Below the pieces are notes generated by a model. That model was not told the DNA's origin, made no database searches, and worked only from the letters and a program-made list of their open reading frames with translations. A DNA stretch of 12,218 nucleotides from Flavobacteriales bacterium (GTDB lineage Bacteria > Bacteroidota > Bacteroidia > Flavobacteriales > PHOS-HE28): contig SSGN01000220.1 in assembly GCA_008016945.1 (NCBI GenBank), positions 1 through 12,218 on the forward strand. The letters are read 5' to 3'. This document shows, in pieces, positions 1 to 6,276 of this stretch. The position numbers and the translations under genes are program-made. Numbering within the stretch: the stretch's first letter is position 1; each line of letters opens with the position of its first letter.

Positions 1-1056
1 GTCGTTGAGGACGATTTCCTCGGTGTCCTTGCCGCCCATGTAGTCGCCGGCCGAGAACAGGTCGATGCCGGTGACCTTGAGCTTGGTCGAGGTCACCGAG
101 CCGGTGTAGCGGCCGATGCCGTAGCCGGCCAGGTGGTTGGCGGCGACCTTGGCCTGCTCGAAGAGCGGAGCGACCAGGCCGTAGGCGATGCCGCGGTGGC
201 TGACGCATTCGCCGACGGCGTACACCTTCGGGTCGTAGGTCTGCATGGTGTCGTTCACCACGATACCGCGGTTGCAGTAGATGCCGGAGGATTCGGCCAG
301 CGAATAGTTGGGGCGGATGCCGGCGGCCATCACGACGAGGTCGGCCGGGATCTGCATGCCGCCCTTGAAGCGGATCGCGGCGACGCGGCCGGATTCGCCC
401 TGGATCAGCGCCTCGGTCTGGGTTTCGAGCAGGAACTTGAGGCCCTTGTCTTCCAGCGACTTCTGCAGCATCTTGCCGGAGGTTTCGTCGAGCTGGCGCT
501 CGAGCAGCCACGGGCCGAGGTGCACGACAGTGACGTCCATGCCGCGCAGCTTCAGGCCGTTGGCCGCTTCCAGGCCAAGCAGGCCGCCACCGATGACGAC
601 CGCGTGCTTGTGCAGGCGGGCGGCCTCGATCATCTCGTCGGTGTCCTTGATGTCGCGGTAACCGATGACGCCGGGCAGGTCGTTGCCAGGAATCGGCAGC
701 ATGAACGGAGTCGAGCCGGTGGCGATGAGCAGGCGGTCGTAGTCTTCCTCCGTGCCATCCTCGGCGATGACCTTGCGCTTGACGCGGTCGATGGTCTTGA
801 TCTGCTTGCCGGTGTGCAGCTTGATGTTGTTTTCCTTGTACCAGTCCAGTTCGTTCAGGACGATTTCCTGGATGGTCATTTCGCCGGCCAGCACCGGCGA
901 GAGCAGGATGCGGTTGTAATTCGGGTGCGGCTCGGCGCCGAAGATCGTGATGTCGTAGTGATCCGGCTTGATCTTCAGCAGCTCTTCGACGGTGCGGACA
1001 CCGGCCATGCCGTTGCCGATCAGGACCAAGCGGGGCTTGACGGGGGGATTGCTCAT
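1..1056 (-). CDS. nirB: NADH-dependent assimilatory nitrite reductase large subunit, N-terminal part (cut by window edge)
   Basis: NirB reduces nitrite to ammonium in the cytoplasm, passing electrons from NAD(P)H through FAD and an Fe-S/siroheme centre. Only the first 352 codons are here; the family is usually above 800 residues, so the BFD-type [2Fe-2S] and siroheme domains must lie beyond the left edge. The visible part is the pyridine nucleotide-disulfide oxidoreductase module: the FAD-binding GNGMAG at residues 14-19, the LLIATGS segment at about 109-115, a second dinucleotide fold GGGLLG at 156-161 (NADH), and a VYAVGEC segment closing the FAD domain. The ATG at 1056 is preceded by GGAG seven bases upstream. 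A sigma-54 promoter, two NtrC-like sites and a dual hexaloop leader lie in the 240-bp gap before it. It follows nasA and ybiB on the same strand, which completes the nitrate-to-ammonium route. I am sure of the family; a NasB name would be equally valid. Confidence 0.93.
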   Translation of the reverse strand, partial: MSNPPVKPRLVLIGNGMAGVRTVEELLKIKPDHYDITIFGAEPHPNYNRILLSPVLAGEMTIQEIVLNELDWYKENNIKLHTGKQIKTIDRVKRKVIAEDGTEEDYDRLLIATGSTPFMLPIPGNDLPGVIGYRDIKDTDEMIEAARLHKHAVVIGGGLLGLEAANGLKLRGMDVTVVHLGPWLLERQLDETSGKMLQKSLEDKGLKFLLETQTEALIQGESGRVAAIRFKGGMQIPADLVVMAAGIRPNYSLAESSGIYCNRGIVVNDTMQTYDPKVYAVGECVSHRGIAYGLVAPLFEQAKVAANHLAGYGIGRYTGSVTSTKLKVTGIDLFSAGDYMGGKDTEEIVLND

Positions 1057-1108
1057 TTTTTGGCTCCAACGTTGCTAGCACACCGGGGTGCAAAATTCAT
1101 TTCAGCGC

Positions 1109-1144
1109 ATGACGTCGTTGCCATCGTGCCGCCCTCGTTGGCGG
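1109..1144 (-). promoter_or_regulatory. Dual hexaloop RNA in the nirB leader, likely target of an ANTAR antiterminator (NasT/NasR type)
   Basis: Seen in the sequence: two adjacent 5-bp hairpins, each with a six-base loop. The first is CCGCC-AACGAG-GGCGG (1144-1129). The second is ATGGC-AACGAC-GTCAT (1124-1109), with one G-U pair. A 4-nt linker separates them. Known for the family: ANTAR-domain RNA-binding proteins recognise two tandem hexaloop stems with A at loop position 1 and G at position 4. Both loops here obey that rule. Inferred: the leader lets a nitrate/nitrite-responsive ANTAR protein encoded elsewhere control nirB. I see no convincing intrinsic terminator between the second hairpin and the start codon, so the way binding is turned into expression is unclear. 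Confidence 0.6.
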
Positions 1145-1170
1145 TTGACTCGCTGCTCCAAGCGACATTT

Positions 1171-1186
1171 AGCAATCAGTGTGCCA
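1171..1186 (-). promoter_or_regulatory. Sigma-54 promoter of nirB
   Basis: The minus strand reads TGGCAC-ACTGA-TTGCT, matching the sigma-54 consensus TGGCAC-N5-TTGCW completely, with GG and GC separated by exactly ten bases. Transcription should start near 1160, giving a leader of about 104 nt before the nirB ATG. Sigma-54 promoters need an upstream-bound activator; two NtrC-like sites lie at suitable distances. The start site is predicted, not measured. Confidence 0.8.
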
Positions 1187-1239
1187 TGGCATTAGTTCTT
1201 TGATTTTCTGCCGTTTTTTCCTGTCGACCGCAGCAGTGA

Positions 1240-1256
1240 TGCACCAAGATAGGGCA
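1240..1256 (-). promoter_or_regulatory. NtrC-like activator site, promoter-proximal (nirB)
   Basis: The minus strand reads TGCCCT-ATCTT-GGTGCA, 10 of 12 matches to the NtrC consensus TGCACC-N5-GGTGCA, with a perfect right half. Its centre is about 88 bp upstream of the predicted nirB start site and 20 bp (about two helical turns) from the next site. Assignment is by consensus only. Confidence 0.5.
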
Positions 1257-1259
1257 AAA

Positions 1260-1276
1260 ACCACCAGTCCGGTGCA
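1260..1276 (-). promoter_or_regulatory. NtrC-like activator site, promoter-distal (nirB)
   Basis: The minus strand reads TGCACC-GGACT-GGTGGT, 10 of 12 matches to TGCACC-N5-GGTGCA, with a perfect left half. Its centre is about 108 bp upstream of the predicted start, a usual distance for a sigma-54 enhancer. Together with the neighbouring site it would allow two NtrC dimers to bind on one face of the helix. Confidence 0.55.
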
Positions 1277-1296
1277 GCCGACTCAGTCCCCGCCGC

Positions 1297-2286
1297 TCAG
1301 TTGCCGCCGACCAGCAGGCCTGTCGCCTCGACGGCGACGATGGCCTTGGCCTGGTTGAAATCCTCGGCGTAGCCGCTGGCCACCAGCAGGCAGGCCAGCT
1401 GGTTGGCGATCGGCTTGGGCAGGGGCAGCTGCTTGTCGAGCACCCGGTTGATCCAGCGCGCCGTACTGCCGGCGTCGGCCGTATCGGGCAGGTTGGGCAA
1501 GGCGCGCAGGCTGTCGTGCTCGGCTTCGAACATGACCTCGCAGCGCCCCTCGTGAATGAATTCGAGGCGCGGCCGCCGCTTCGGATTGGCGAAGGGCTCG
1601 CCCTCGGTGCCGCGCAGCAGCAGGGCACGCTGGTCCCTGGTGAGCAGGATGTCGCGCATCAGGGCAAGGAAATCGGGATGGGTGGCCGGCGCGACCAGCA
1701 CGGCCTCGCCGTCGAAGGGGTTGATCAGCTTGACCAGGCTGTGGGCGCTGTTGCGCAGGCCGAGCCGGCTGCGCAGCGAGAGCAGGTTGTGGATGCCCGG
1801 GCAGATGGCGTTGAGCGGCAGGAAGGCCAGCCCCTTGTCCTCGAGCGCGACCTGGGCCTGCGTCGTCGAGGCGAGCGGCATGATGCCCAGTTCGCGAAAA
1901 ACCTGGGCCGAAGTGACCCGCCCGAAACCCTCGAGCAAGCCATGAATCAGTACCGGCACGCCGAAGCGCTGGAGCAACAGGGCGAGCAGCGCGGTCAGGT
2001 TGGCCTCCTTGCGGCCGCCGTTGTAGCTCGGCAGGCAAACCGGCCGAACCCGGCCGTGCGGCATTTCGAGGCGGTTGATCCGCTCGTCGACGGCATCCAT
2101 GAAGCCGAGCATCTCGTCGAGCGACTCGCCCTTGACCCGCAGGCCGAGGATGATGGCGCCGAGTTCGAGGTCGGGCACGCCGCCATCGAGCATGGCGGCG
2201 TATAGCTGGCGGGCATCGTCGCGTAGCAAATCGCGTGCGCCTTCCGGGCCGCGACCGATTTCCCTGATGTGTTGCGCGTAGCTCAC
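1297..2286 (-). CDS. ybiB: YbiB/TrpD2-type DNA-binding protein of the anthranilate phosphoribosyltransferase-like fold
   Basis: The product has the nucleoside phosphorylase/anthranilate phosphoribosyltransferase fold: an N-terminal helical part (LGAIILGLRVKGES, about 44-57) followed by the larger alpha/beta domain with LPSYNGGRKEAN and LPLNAICPGIHNLLSLRSRL. YbiB (TrpD2) relatives are known to bind nucleic acid without showing the TrpD reaction, and I see no TrpD-like GTGGD phosphate-binding loop. A longer reading from a TTG at 2307 is possible, but GTG at 2286 is better placed: GGAGGAGGAG sits just upstream, with the first GGAGG eight bases from the start. That gives 329 residues. It begins 21 bp after the nasA stop, so it is probably co-transcribed with nasA. 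Its role beside nitrate assimilation genes is unknown; I recall this neighbourhood from other betaproteobacteria. Confidence 0.8.
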   Translation of the reverse strand: MSYAQHIREIGRGPEGARDLLRDDARQLYAAMLDGGVPDLELGAIILGLRVKGESLDEMLGFMDAVDERINRLEMPHGRVRPVCLPSYNGGRKEANLTALLALLLQRFGVPVLIHGLLEGFGRVTSAQVFRELGIMPLASTTQAQVALEDKGLAFLPLNAICPGIHNLLSLRSRLGLRNSAHSLVKLINPFDGEAVLVAPATHPDFLALMRDILLTRDQRALLLRGTEGEPFANPKRRPRLEFIHEGRCEVMFEAEHDSLRALPNLPDTADAGSTARWINRVLDKQLPLPKPIANQLACLLVASGYAEDFNQAKAIVAVEATGLLVGGN

Positions 2287-2307
2287 TGTCTCCTCCTCCG
2301 CTGTCAA

Positions 2308-5031
2308 TCAGGCGATCGCATCGGCTTTCTTGGAATGTTCGGCCACCATGCGCTTGATGTCCGGCACGCAGGAACCGCAGAAGGTCCCGCACTTCAGGCT
2401 GTCCTGCAGGGCGGGCAGATCGGCCCCGCCGGCCAGCGCGGCATTGATCTGCTCGTCGCTGACGTCGGCGCATTTGCAGACGATGTTGCGCACCGGCATG
2501 CTGACCGGCGGCTTGGCGGTCGGCGCCAGCGCGAAACGGATCAGGCTGGCGTCCAGTTCGTCCTCGGCCATGGCCTGCTTGAGCCAGGCCTGGGCCAGGG
2601 TCTCGCCGACCAGGCGGACACCGAGCAGGCGCCCGTCGTGGGCGATGGCCTTCTTCGACACCTTGCGCGTGGCGTCGGCGTAGACAATGGCGCCAACCTC
2701 GCCTGCCATGCCAAACAGGCGGTCGAGGGCGGCGATGGCTGTCTCGTCGAGCGCCTCGGCCGTCGCCGCCCGGAAGACGACAAGCGGGCTCTTGCGACCA
2801 TACAAGCCGGCGCTGGCGTACGGATAGGCCGCCAGCTGGCCGCGTGCCCCCTGCAGCAGGGCGAGCGCCTCGCTCTGGCTGGCGCAACGGCGGACCACGG
2901 TCAGCGGGTAAGGCAGTTCGGCTTTTTCGATCTGCACCGCGGCGTGCTTGAGTTCCGGCTGCTTGGAATAGGGGTCGGTGGCGTCGCACGCCAGGGCATT
3001 GGCCCCCGGCGTGTTCATGAACTGGTTGCCCCAGTGCATCGGCATCCAGGCCCGTCCGCGAACCAGCCCAGGACGCTCGGCGACGCGCACCATCATGTGG
3101 CCGCGGCCGTTGCTGACCCGGGCCAGGTCGCCGTCTTCCAGGCCACGATGGCGCAGGTCGCAGGGATGCATGGCGAGCAGCGGCTCGTCTTCGAGGTTGA
3201 ACAGGCGGGGCACGGTACCGGTCCGGCTCATGCCGTGCCAGTGGTCGCGCATGCGGCCGGACAACAGGCTGATCGGGTAATCGCTGGAGGTGGCTTCGGC
3301 GGTCGGCAGGTGCTCGGTCGGGACAAAGCGCGCCTTGCTGTAGGGCGTCGGGAAGCGGCCGTCTTCGTAGAGGCGGACGGTACCGCTCGCAGCGCCTTCC
3401 GGATAAGGCCACTGCTGCGGGCCCTCTGCTTCGAGCAGGGCGTAGGACAGGCCGGTGATGTCGAGGTCGCGGCCGCGCGTGCTTTCCCGGTGCTCGTTGA
3501 AAATCGCTTCGGCGTCGGTGTACGGGAAAAGACGGCCGGCCGCCGCATGGTCGAGGCGAGCCCCCAGCCGACGGGCGAAATCGACGACGATTTCCCAATC
3601 GTGGCGCGCTTCGCCGGGGGCCTGGACGGCGGTCAGGACGCGCGTGATGCAGCGCTCGGAATTGGTCACCGTGCCGTGCTTCTCGCCCCAGCCGCTGGCC
3701 GGCAGCAAAAGGTCGGCATAGGCTGCCGTGTCGGTGTTGCCATAGGCCTCCTGGAGCACGACGTAGTCCGCCGTTTCCAGCGCGGCGCGCACCGCAGCCT
3801 GGTTGGGCAGGGACTGCGCCGGATTGGTGCAGGCGATCCACACCGCCTTGATCTCGCCGGATTTCAGCGCACCAAAGAGGTCGATAGCCGACTTGCCGGG
3901 CTTGCTCGGCACGTAGGGAACGCCCCAGAAACGGGCCATTTCGGCGCGATGGGCCGGGTTGGCCAGGTCGCGGTGGGCCGACATCAGGTTGGAGAGGCCG
4001 CCGACCTCGCGCCCGCCCATGGCGTTCGGCTGGCCAGTCAGCGAGAACGGCCCGGCGCCGGGCTTGCCGATCTGGCCGGTGGCCAGATGGAGGTGGATCA
4101 GGGCGGCGTTGTTATGGGTGCCGTGCGCCGACTGGTTCAAGCCCTGGCAGTAGAGCGACAGGGCGGCGCCGCAGGTGCCGAACCAGCGGGCCGCCTGCAG
4201 CAGGTCGGCGGTGGCGATGCCGCAGATGTCGGCAGCAATGGCCGGCGGGAATTTCTTGACGATGTCGCGCAGCGCATCGAAGCCGGTGGTGTGCGCGGCG
4301 ATGTAGGCCTCGTCGATCATCCCCTCGTTGATCAGGATGTTGAGCATGCCGTTGAACAGCGCGATATCGGTGCCCGGCTTGATCGGCAGATGCAAGTCGG
4401 CGATCTCGGCGCTCTCCGAGCGGCGCGGGTCGGCGACGATGATCTTGAGGTCGGAATTGGCCGCCTTGGCATCCTCGACGTAGCGGAAGACGATGGGGTG
4501 GGCCACGGCCGGATTGGCTCCGGCGATGAAGATGACCTTGGCCTGGGCGATGTCGGCATAGCTGCAGGGCGGCGCATCGGCGCCCAGCGTCTGCTTGTAG
4601 CCGGCCACCGCCGACGACATGCAGAGGCGGGAATTGGTATCGACGTTGTTGGTGCCGATCAGGCCCTTGGCCAGCTTGTTGAAGACGTAGTAGTCCTCGG
4701 TCATCAACTGGCCGGAAATATAGAAGGCCACGGAATCGGGCCCATGCTCGCGGATGATGGCGGCAAAGCGCTCGGCAGCCTCGTCGAGCGCCTGATCCCA
4801 GTGCAGGCGCAAGCCGGGCGCACCGCGCTGCGGGCGTTTTTCCGGGTACTGCAGGCGATAGGTGGCGTTGGCGGTCTGGTTGAGGGTCGCCCCCTTGGTG
4901 CACAGACGGCCACGATTGGCCGGGTGATCCGGGTCGCCGCGCACGCCGGAAATCACCCCATTTTCTGTTTCGACAAGAATGCCGCAACCGACACCGCAGT
5001 AGCAGCAAGTAGATTTGACTTCAGTTTTCAT
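2308..5031 (-). CDS. nasA: Assimilatory nitrate reductase catalytic subunit with C-terminal BFD-type [2Fe-2S] domain
   Basis: This is a cytoplasmic molybdenum enzyme of 907 residues that reduces nitrate to nitrite for assimilation. The N-terminal [4Fe-4S] domain has C9-x2-C12-x3-C16-x27-C44. The molybdopterin domains follow; C137 in NSRLCMSSAV is the expected Mo ligand. The Mo-pterin dinucleotide binding domain lies roughly at 630-740. A BFD-like [2Fe-2S] module closes the protein (C852, C854, C885, C888, plus C881), as in Klebsiella-type NasA, and fits electron entry from a separate NADH-dependent partner. There is no Tat or Sec signal peptide, which separates it from periplasmic NapA. The ATG at 5031 was chosen because the Fe-S motif starts right after it and GGAAGGA lies upstream; a longer reading frame to 5229 runs through the terminator and sspB. 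ybiB follows closely, and a sigma-54 promoter precedes it. Confidence 0.95.
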   Translation of the reverse strand: MKTEVKSTCCYCGVGCGILVETENGVISGVRGDPDHPANRGRLCTKGATLNQTANATYRLQYPEKRPQRGAPGLRLHWDQALDEAAERFAAIIREHGPDSVAFYISGQLMTEDYYVFNKLAKGLIGTNNVDTNSRLCMSSAVAGYKQTLGADAPPCSYADIAQAKVIFIAGANPAVAHPIVFRYVEDAKAANSDLKIIVADPRRSESAEIADLHLPIKPGTDIALFNGMLNILINEGMIDEAYIAAHTTGFDALRDIVKKFPPAIAADICGIATADLLQAARWFGTCGAALSLYCQGLNQSAHGTHNNAALIHLHLATGQIGKPGAGPFSLTGQPNAMGGREVGGLSNLMSAHRDLANPAHRAEMARFWGVPYVPSKPGKSAIDLFGALKSGEIKAVWIACTNPAQSLPNQAAVRAALETADYVVLQEAYGNTDTAAYADLLLPASGWGEKHGTVTNSERCITRVLTAVQAPGEARHDWEIVVDFARRLGARLDHAAAGRLFPYTDAEAIFNEHRESTRGRDLDITGLSYALLEAEGPQQWPYPEGAASGTVRLYEDGRFPTPYSKARFVPTEHLPTAEATSSDYPISLLSGRMRDHWHGMSRTGTVPRLFNLEDEPLLAMHPCDLRHRGLEDGDLARVSNGRGHMMVRVAERPGLVRGRAWMPMHWGNQFMNTPGANALACDATDPYSKQPELKHAAVQIEKAELPYPLTVVRRCASQSEALALLQGARGQLAAYPYASAGLYGRKSPLVVFRAATAEALDETAIAALDRLFGMAGEVGAIVYADATRKVSKKAIAHDGRLLGVRLVGETLAQAWLKQAMAEDELDASLIRFALAPTAKPPVSMPVRNIVCKCADVSDEQINAALAGGADLPALQDSLKCGTFCGSCVPDIKRMVAEHSKKADAIA

Positions 5032-5054
5032 GATTTTCCTTCCGCATGGCATTG

Positions 5055-5070
5055 AGCAACAGACATGCCA
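5055..5070 (-). promoter_or_regulatory. Sigma-54 promoter of nasA-ybiB
   Basis: The minus strand reads TGGCAT-GTCTG-TTGCT, one mismatch from TGGCAC-N5-TTGCW, with correct GG-N10-GC spacing. The predicted start near 5044 leaves a leader of only about 13 nt, nearly all of it the ribosome binding site. It sits just past the sspB terminator, where a nasA promoter would be expected. There is no room for an RNA switch like that of nirB. Confidence 0.7.
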
Positions 5071-5096
5071 CCTTGAAAAATCATGGGCTTGGACGA

Positions 5097-5133
5097 AAAA
5101 AGGGGAAATTCCGATTTCGAATTTCCCCTTTTT
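5097..5133 (-). terminator. Intrinsic terminator after sspB
   Basis: A14-bp perfect inverted repeat (AAAAAGGGGAAATT against AATTTCCCCTTTTT) encloses a 9-base loop, with T-runs on the 3' side of either strand. On the minus strand it ends the sspAB transcript before the nasA promoter, 26 bp beyond the sspB stop. It would also work on the plus strand, blocking antisense transcription of sspB. Confidence 0.9.
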
Positions 5134-5158
5134 GGTGCGTCGACCGCAGCGGTCGTCC

Positions 5159-5590
5159 CTATTTGATGCGCTGCAGTTTCGGACGCCCTCCTTCCGGGCG
5201 CGGCGGCTCGGGCGGTTCATCGGCAGCAACGGCCGGCGCCTCTCCGGCGACGATGTTTTCCTCCGCCTGCTCCGCCTCGCTGTCTACCTCGAAAGCCATC
5301 CCGGCACCGTTTTCCCGGGCATAGATGGCCGACACCCGGCCTACCGGAATCGACAGATCGCGCGCAACACCACCAAAGCGGGCCTGGAATTCGATGAACT
5401 CGTCACCGATGACCAGCTTGTGCGTGGCATCCTGGCCGAGATTGAGGACGATCTGCCCGTCCCGGACAAATTCCCGTGGCACCCGGGTATGGCTATCGAC
5501 CTCGACCGCGATGTGCGGCGTGAAACCGTGGTCGCAGCACCACGACCAAAGGGCGCGCAGCAGGTAGGGTTTGGTCGACGGCAAGCCCAT
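5159..5590 (-). CDS. sspB: ClpXP protease specificity-enhancing factor SspB
   Basis: SspB is a cytoplasmic adaptor that delivers ssrA-tagged and some other substrates to ClpXP. The 143-residue product has the compact SspB fold in its first ~105 residues (STKPYLLRALWSWCCDHGFTPHI at the start, VPREFVRDGQIVLNL in the middle), then a long Glu/Ala/Pro-rich flexible tail. It ends in the ClpX-binding peptide GRPKLQRIK, close to the RPxLRxxK ending of known SspB proteins. Its ATG lies one base after the sspA stop with no strong ribosome binding site of its own, so translational coupling with sspA is likely. A terminator follows at once. Confidence 0.95.
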   Translation of the reverse strand: MGLPSTKPYLLRALWSWCCDHGFTPHIAVEVDSHTRVPREFVRDGQIVLNLGQDATHKLVIGDEFIEFQARFGGVARDLSIPVGRVSAIYARENGAGMAFEVDSEAEQAEENIVAGEAPAVAADEPPEPPRPEGGRPKLQRIK

Positions 5591-5591
5591 C

Positions 5592-6188
5592 TTATTTGCG
5601 TATGGCCTTTTCAGACGGGGTCAGCGCGTCGATGAAACCCTGCCGGCTGAAAATACGCTCGGCGTACTTCATCAAGGGCGCCGCCGCCTTGCCAAGGTCG
5701 ATGCCGTAGTGGTCCAGGCGCCACAACAAGGGGGCGATGGCCACGTCGAGCATGGAGAACTCGTCGCCGAGCATGAATTTCTGCTTGCTGAAGATCGGCA
5801 CGATCTCGGTCAGGCGGGCGCGGATCTCCTGCCTGGCTTTGTCGGCGGTCTTGCCGTTCTTCTCGATGACTTCCATAAAGGAGAAGATCTCACGCTCCAT
5901 GCCGACCAGCAACTGGCGGGCCCGGGCCCGCATGATCGGGTCGGCGGGCATCAGCTGCGGATGGGGGAAGCGCTCGTCGATGTATTCGTTGATGATGTTC
6001 GGCTCGAACAGGACCAGATCGCGCTCGACCAGCACTGGCACGCGGTTGTGCGGATTGACCGCAGCCATTTCTTCCGGCTTGTTGAACATGTCCACATCGA
6101 TGACCTGGAAATCCATGCCCTTTTCGAACAGGACAATGCGGCAGCGATGGCTAAAAGGGCAGGTGGTGCCCGAATAGAGATTCATCAT
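5592..6188 (-). CDS. sspA: Stringent starvation protein A, glutathione S-transferase-like RNA polymerase-associated protein
   Basis: SspA binds RNA polymerase and alters transcription during starvation and stress. The 198-residue product has a thioredoxin-like N-terminal domain (TTCPFSHRCRIVLFEKG near residues 8-24, then NRVPVLVERDLVLFEPNIINEYI) and an all-helical GST C-terminal domain (FMLGDEFSMLDVAIAPLLWRL). It starts with two consecutive ATG codons; GAGGG about ten bases upstream favours the first. It is followed directly by sspB. The gap to petC is 85 bp and holds strong hairpins but no promoter I can recognise, so sspA could be read from the pet promoter or from its own promoter hidden in that gap. 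Confidence 0.95.
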   Translation of the reverse strand: MMNLYSGTTCPFSHRCRIVLFEKGMDFQVIDVDMFNKPEEMAAVNPHNRVPVLVERDLVLFEPNIINEYIDERFPHPQLMPADPIMRARARQLLVGMEREIFSFMEVIEKNGKTADKARQEIRARLTEIVPIFSKQKFMLGDEFSMLDVAIAPLLWRLDHYGIDLGKAAAPLMKYAERIFSRQGFIDALTPSEKAIRK

Positions 6189-6215
6189 TTAGTTGCAACC
6201 CTCAAAATGAGATTC

Positions 6216-6253
6216 GGCATCGGGGGGTTGGCCGAAGCCAAACCCGCGATGCC
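6216..6253 (-). terminator. Large UUCG-capped hairpin between petC and sspA
   Basis: The transcript would fold into a stem of 17 positions with two mismatches around a TTCG loop: GGCATCG...CGATGCC outside, GGGTT...AACCC and GGC...GCC inside. No T-run follows immediately, so it is not a classical intrinsic terminator. It could be a weak terminator, an attenuator reducing sspAB expression, or a 3' barrier protecting petABC mRNA. The structure is plain in the sequence; the function is inferred. Confidence 0.5.
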
Positions 6254-6259
6254 GTTAGC

Positions 6260-6276
6260 TGATCCGCGAAGGATCA
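6260..6276 (-). other. Small hairpin overlapping the petC stop codon
   Basis: The minus strand reads TGATCC-TTCGC-GGATCA, a 6-bp perfect stem with a 5-base loop. Its first three bases are the petC stop codon TGA. It lies 6 bp before the larger petC-sspA hairpin, so the mRNA carries two stems in tandem there. Confidence 0.5.

Noticed and set aside
1057..1108. A possible intrinsic terminator between the nirB hexaloops and the start codon
   Set aside because: The best stems (TCAT/ATGA before ATTTT, and GCAC...GTGC) are four pairs long, and the latter has no T-run after it. I do not call a terminator.
133..1203. A 356-codon open frame on the plus strand
   Set aside because: It is the antisense shadow of nirB and also covers the nirB control region. 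The minus frame gives a clear FAD/NADH-binding protein.
1283..3841. An 852-codon open frame on the minus strand
   Set aside because: It is out of frame across nasA and ybiB and its translation is Arg/Pro/Gly/Ala-rich without motifs. Both real genes in that span are intact.
2269..5055. A 928-codon open frame on the plus strand
   Set aside because: It runs antisense through the whole of nasA, which has full family motifs. Its own translation is low-complexity Gly/Ala/Val/Asp/Arg-rich with no recognisable domain, typical of the mirror frame of a GC-rich gene.
5123..5139. An NtrC-like site upstream of nasA (CGCACC-AAAAA-GGGGAA)
   Set aside because: It matches 9 of 12 positions and is well placed (about -87), but it is built from the terminator arm, so the match may be coincidental. 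Too weak to list as a site.
5032..5229. An N-terminal extension of nasA to 5229
   Set aside because: The extra 66 residues would be read through the sspB 3' end, a strong terminator and the sigma-54 promoter. The ATG at 5031 has a good ribosome binding site and is followed at once by the Fe-S motif.
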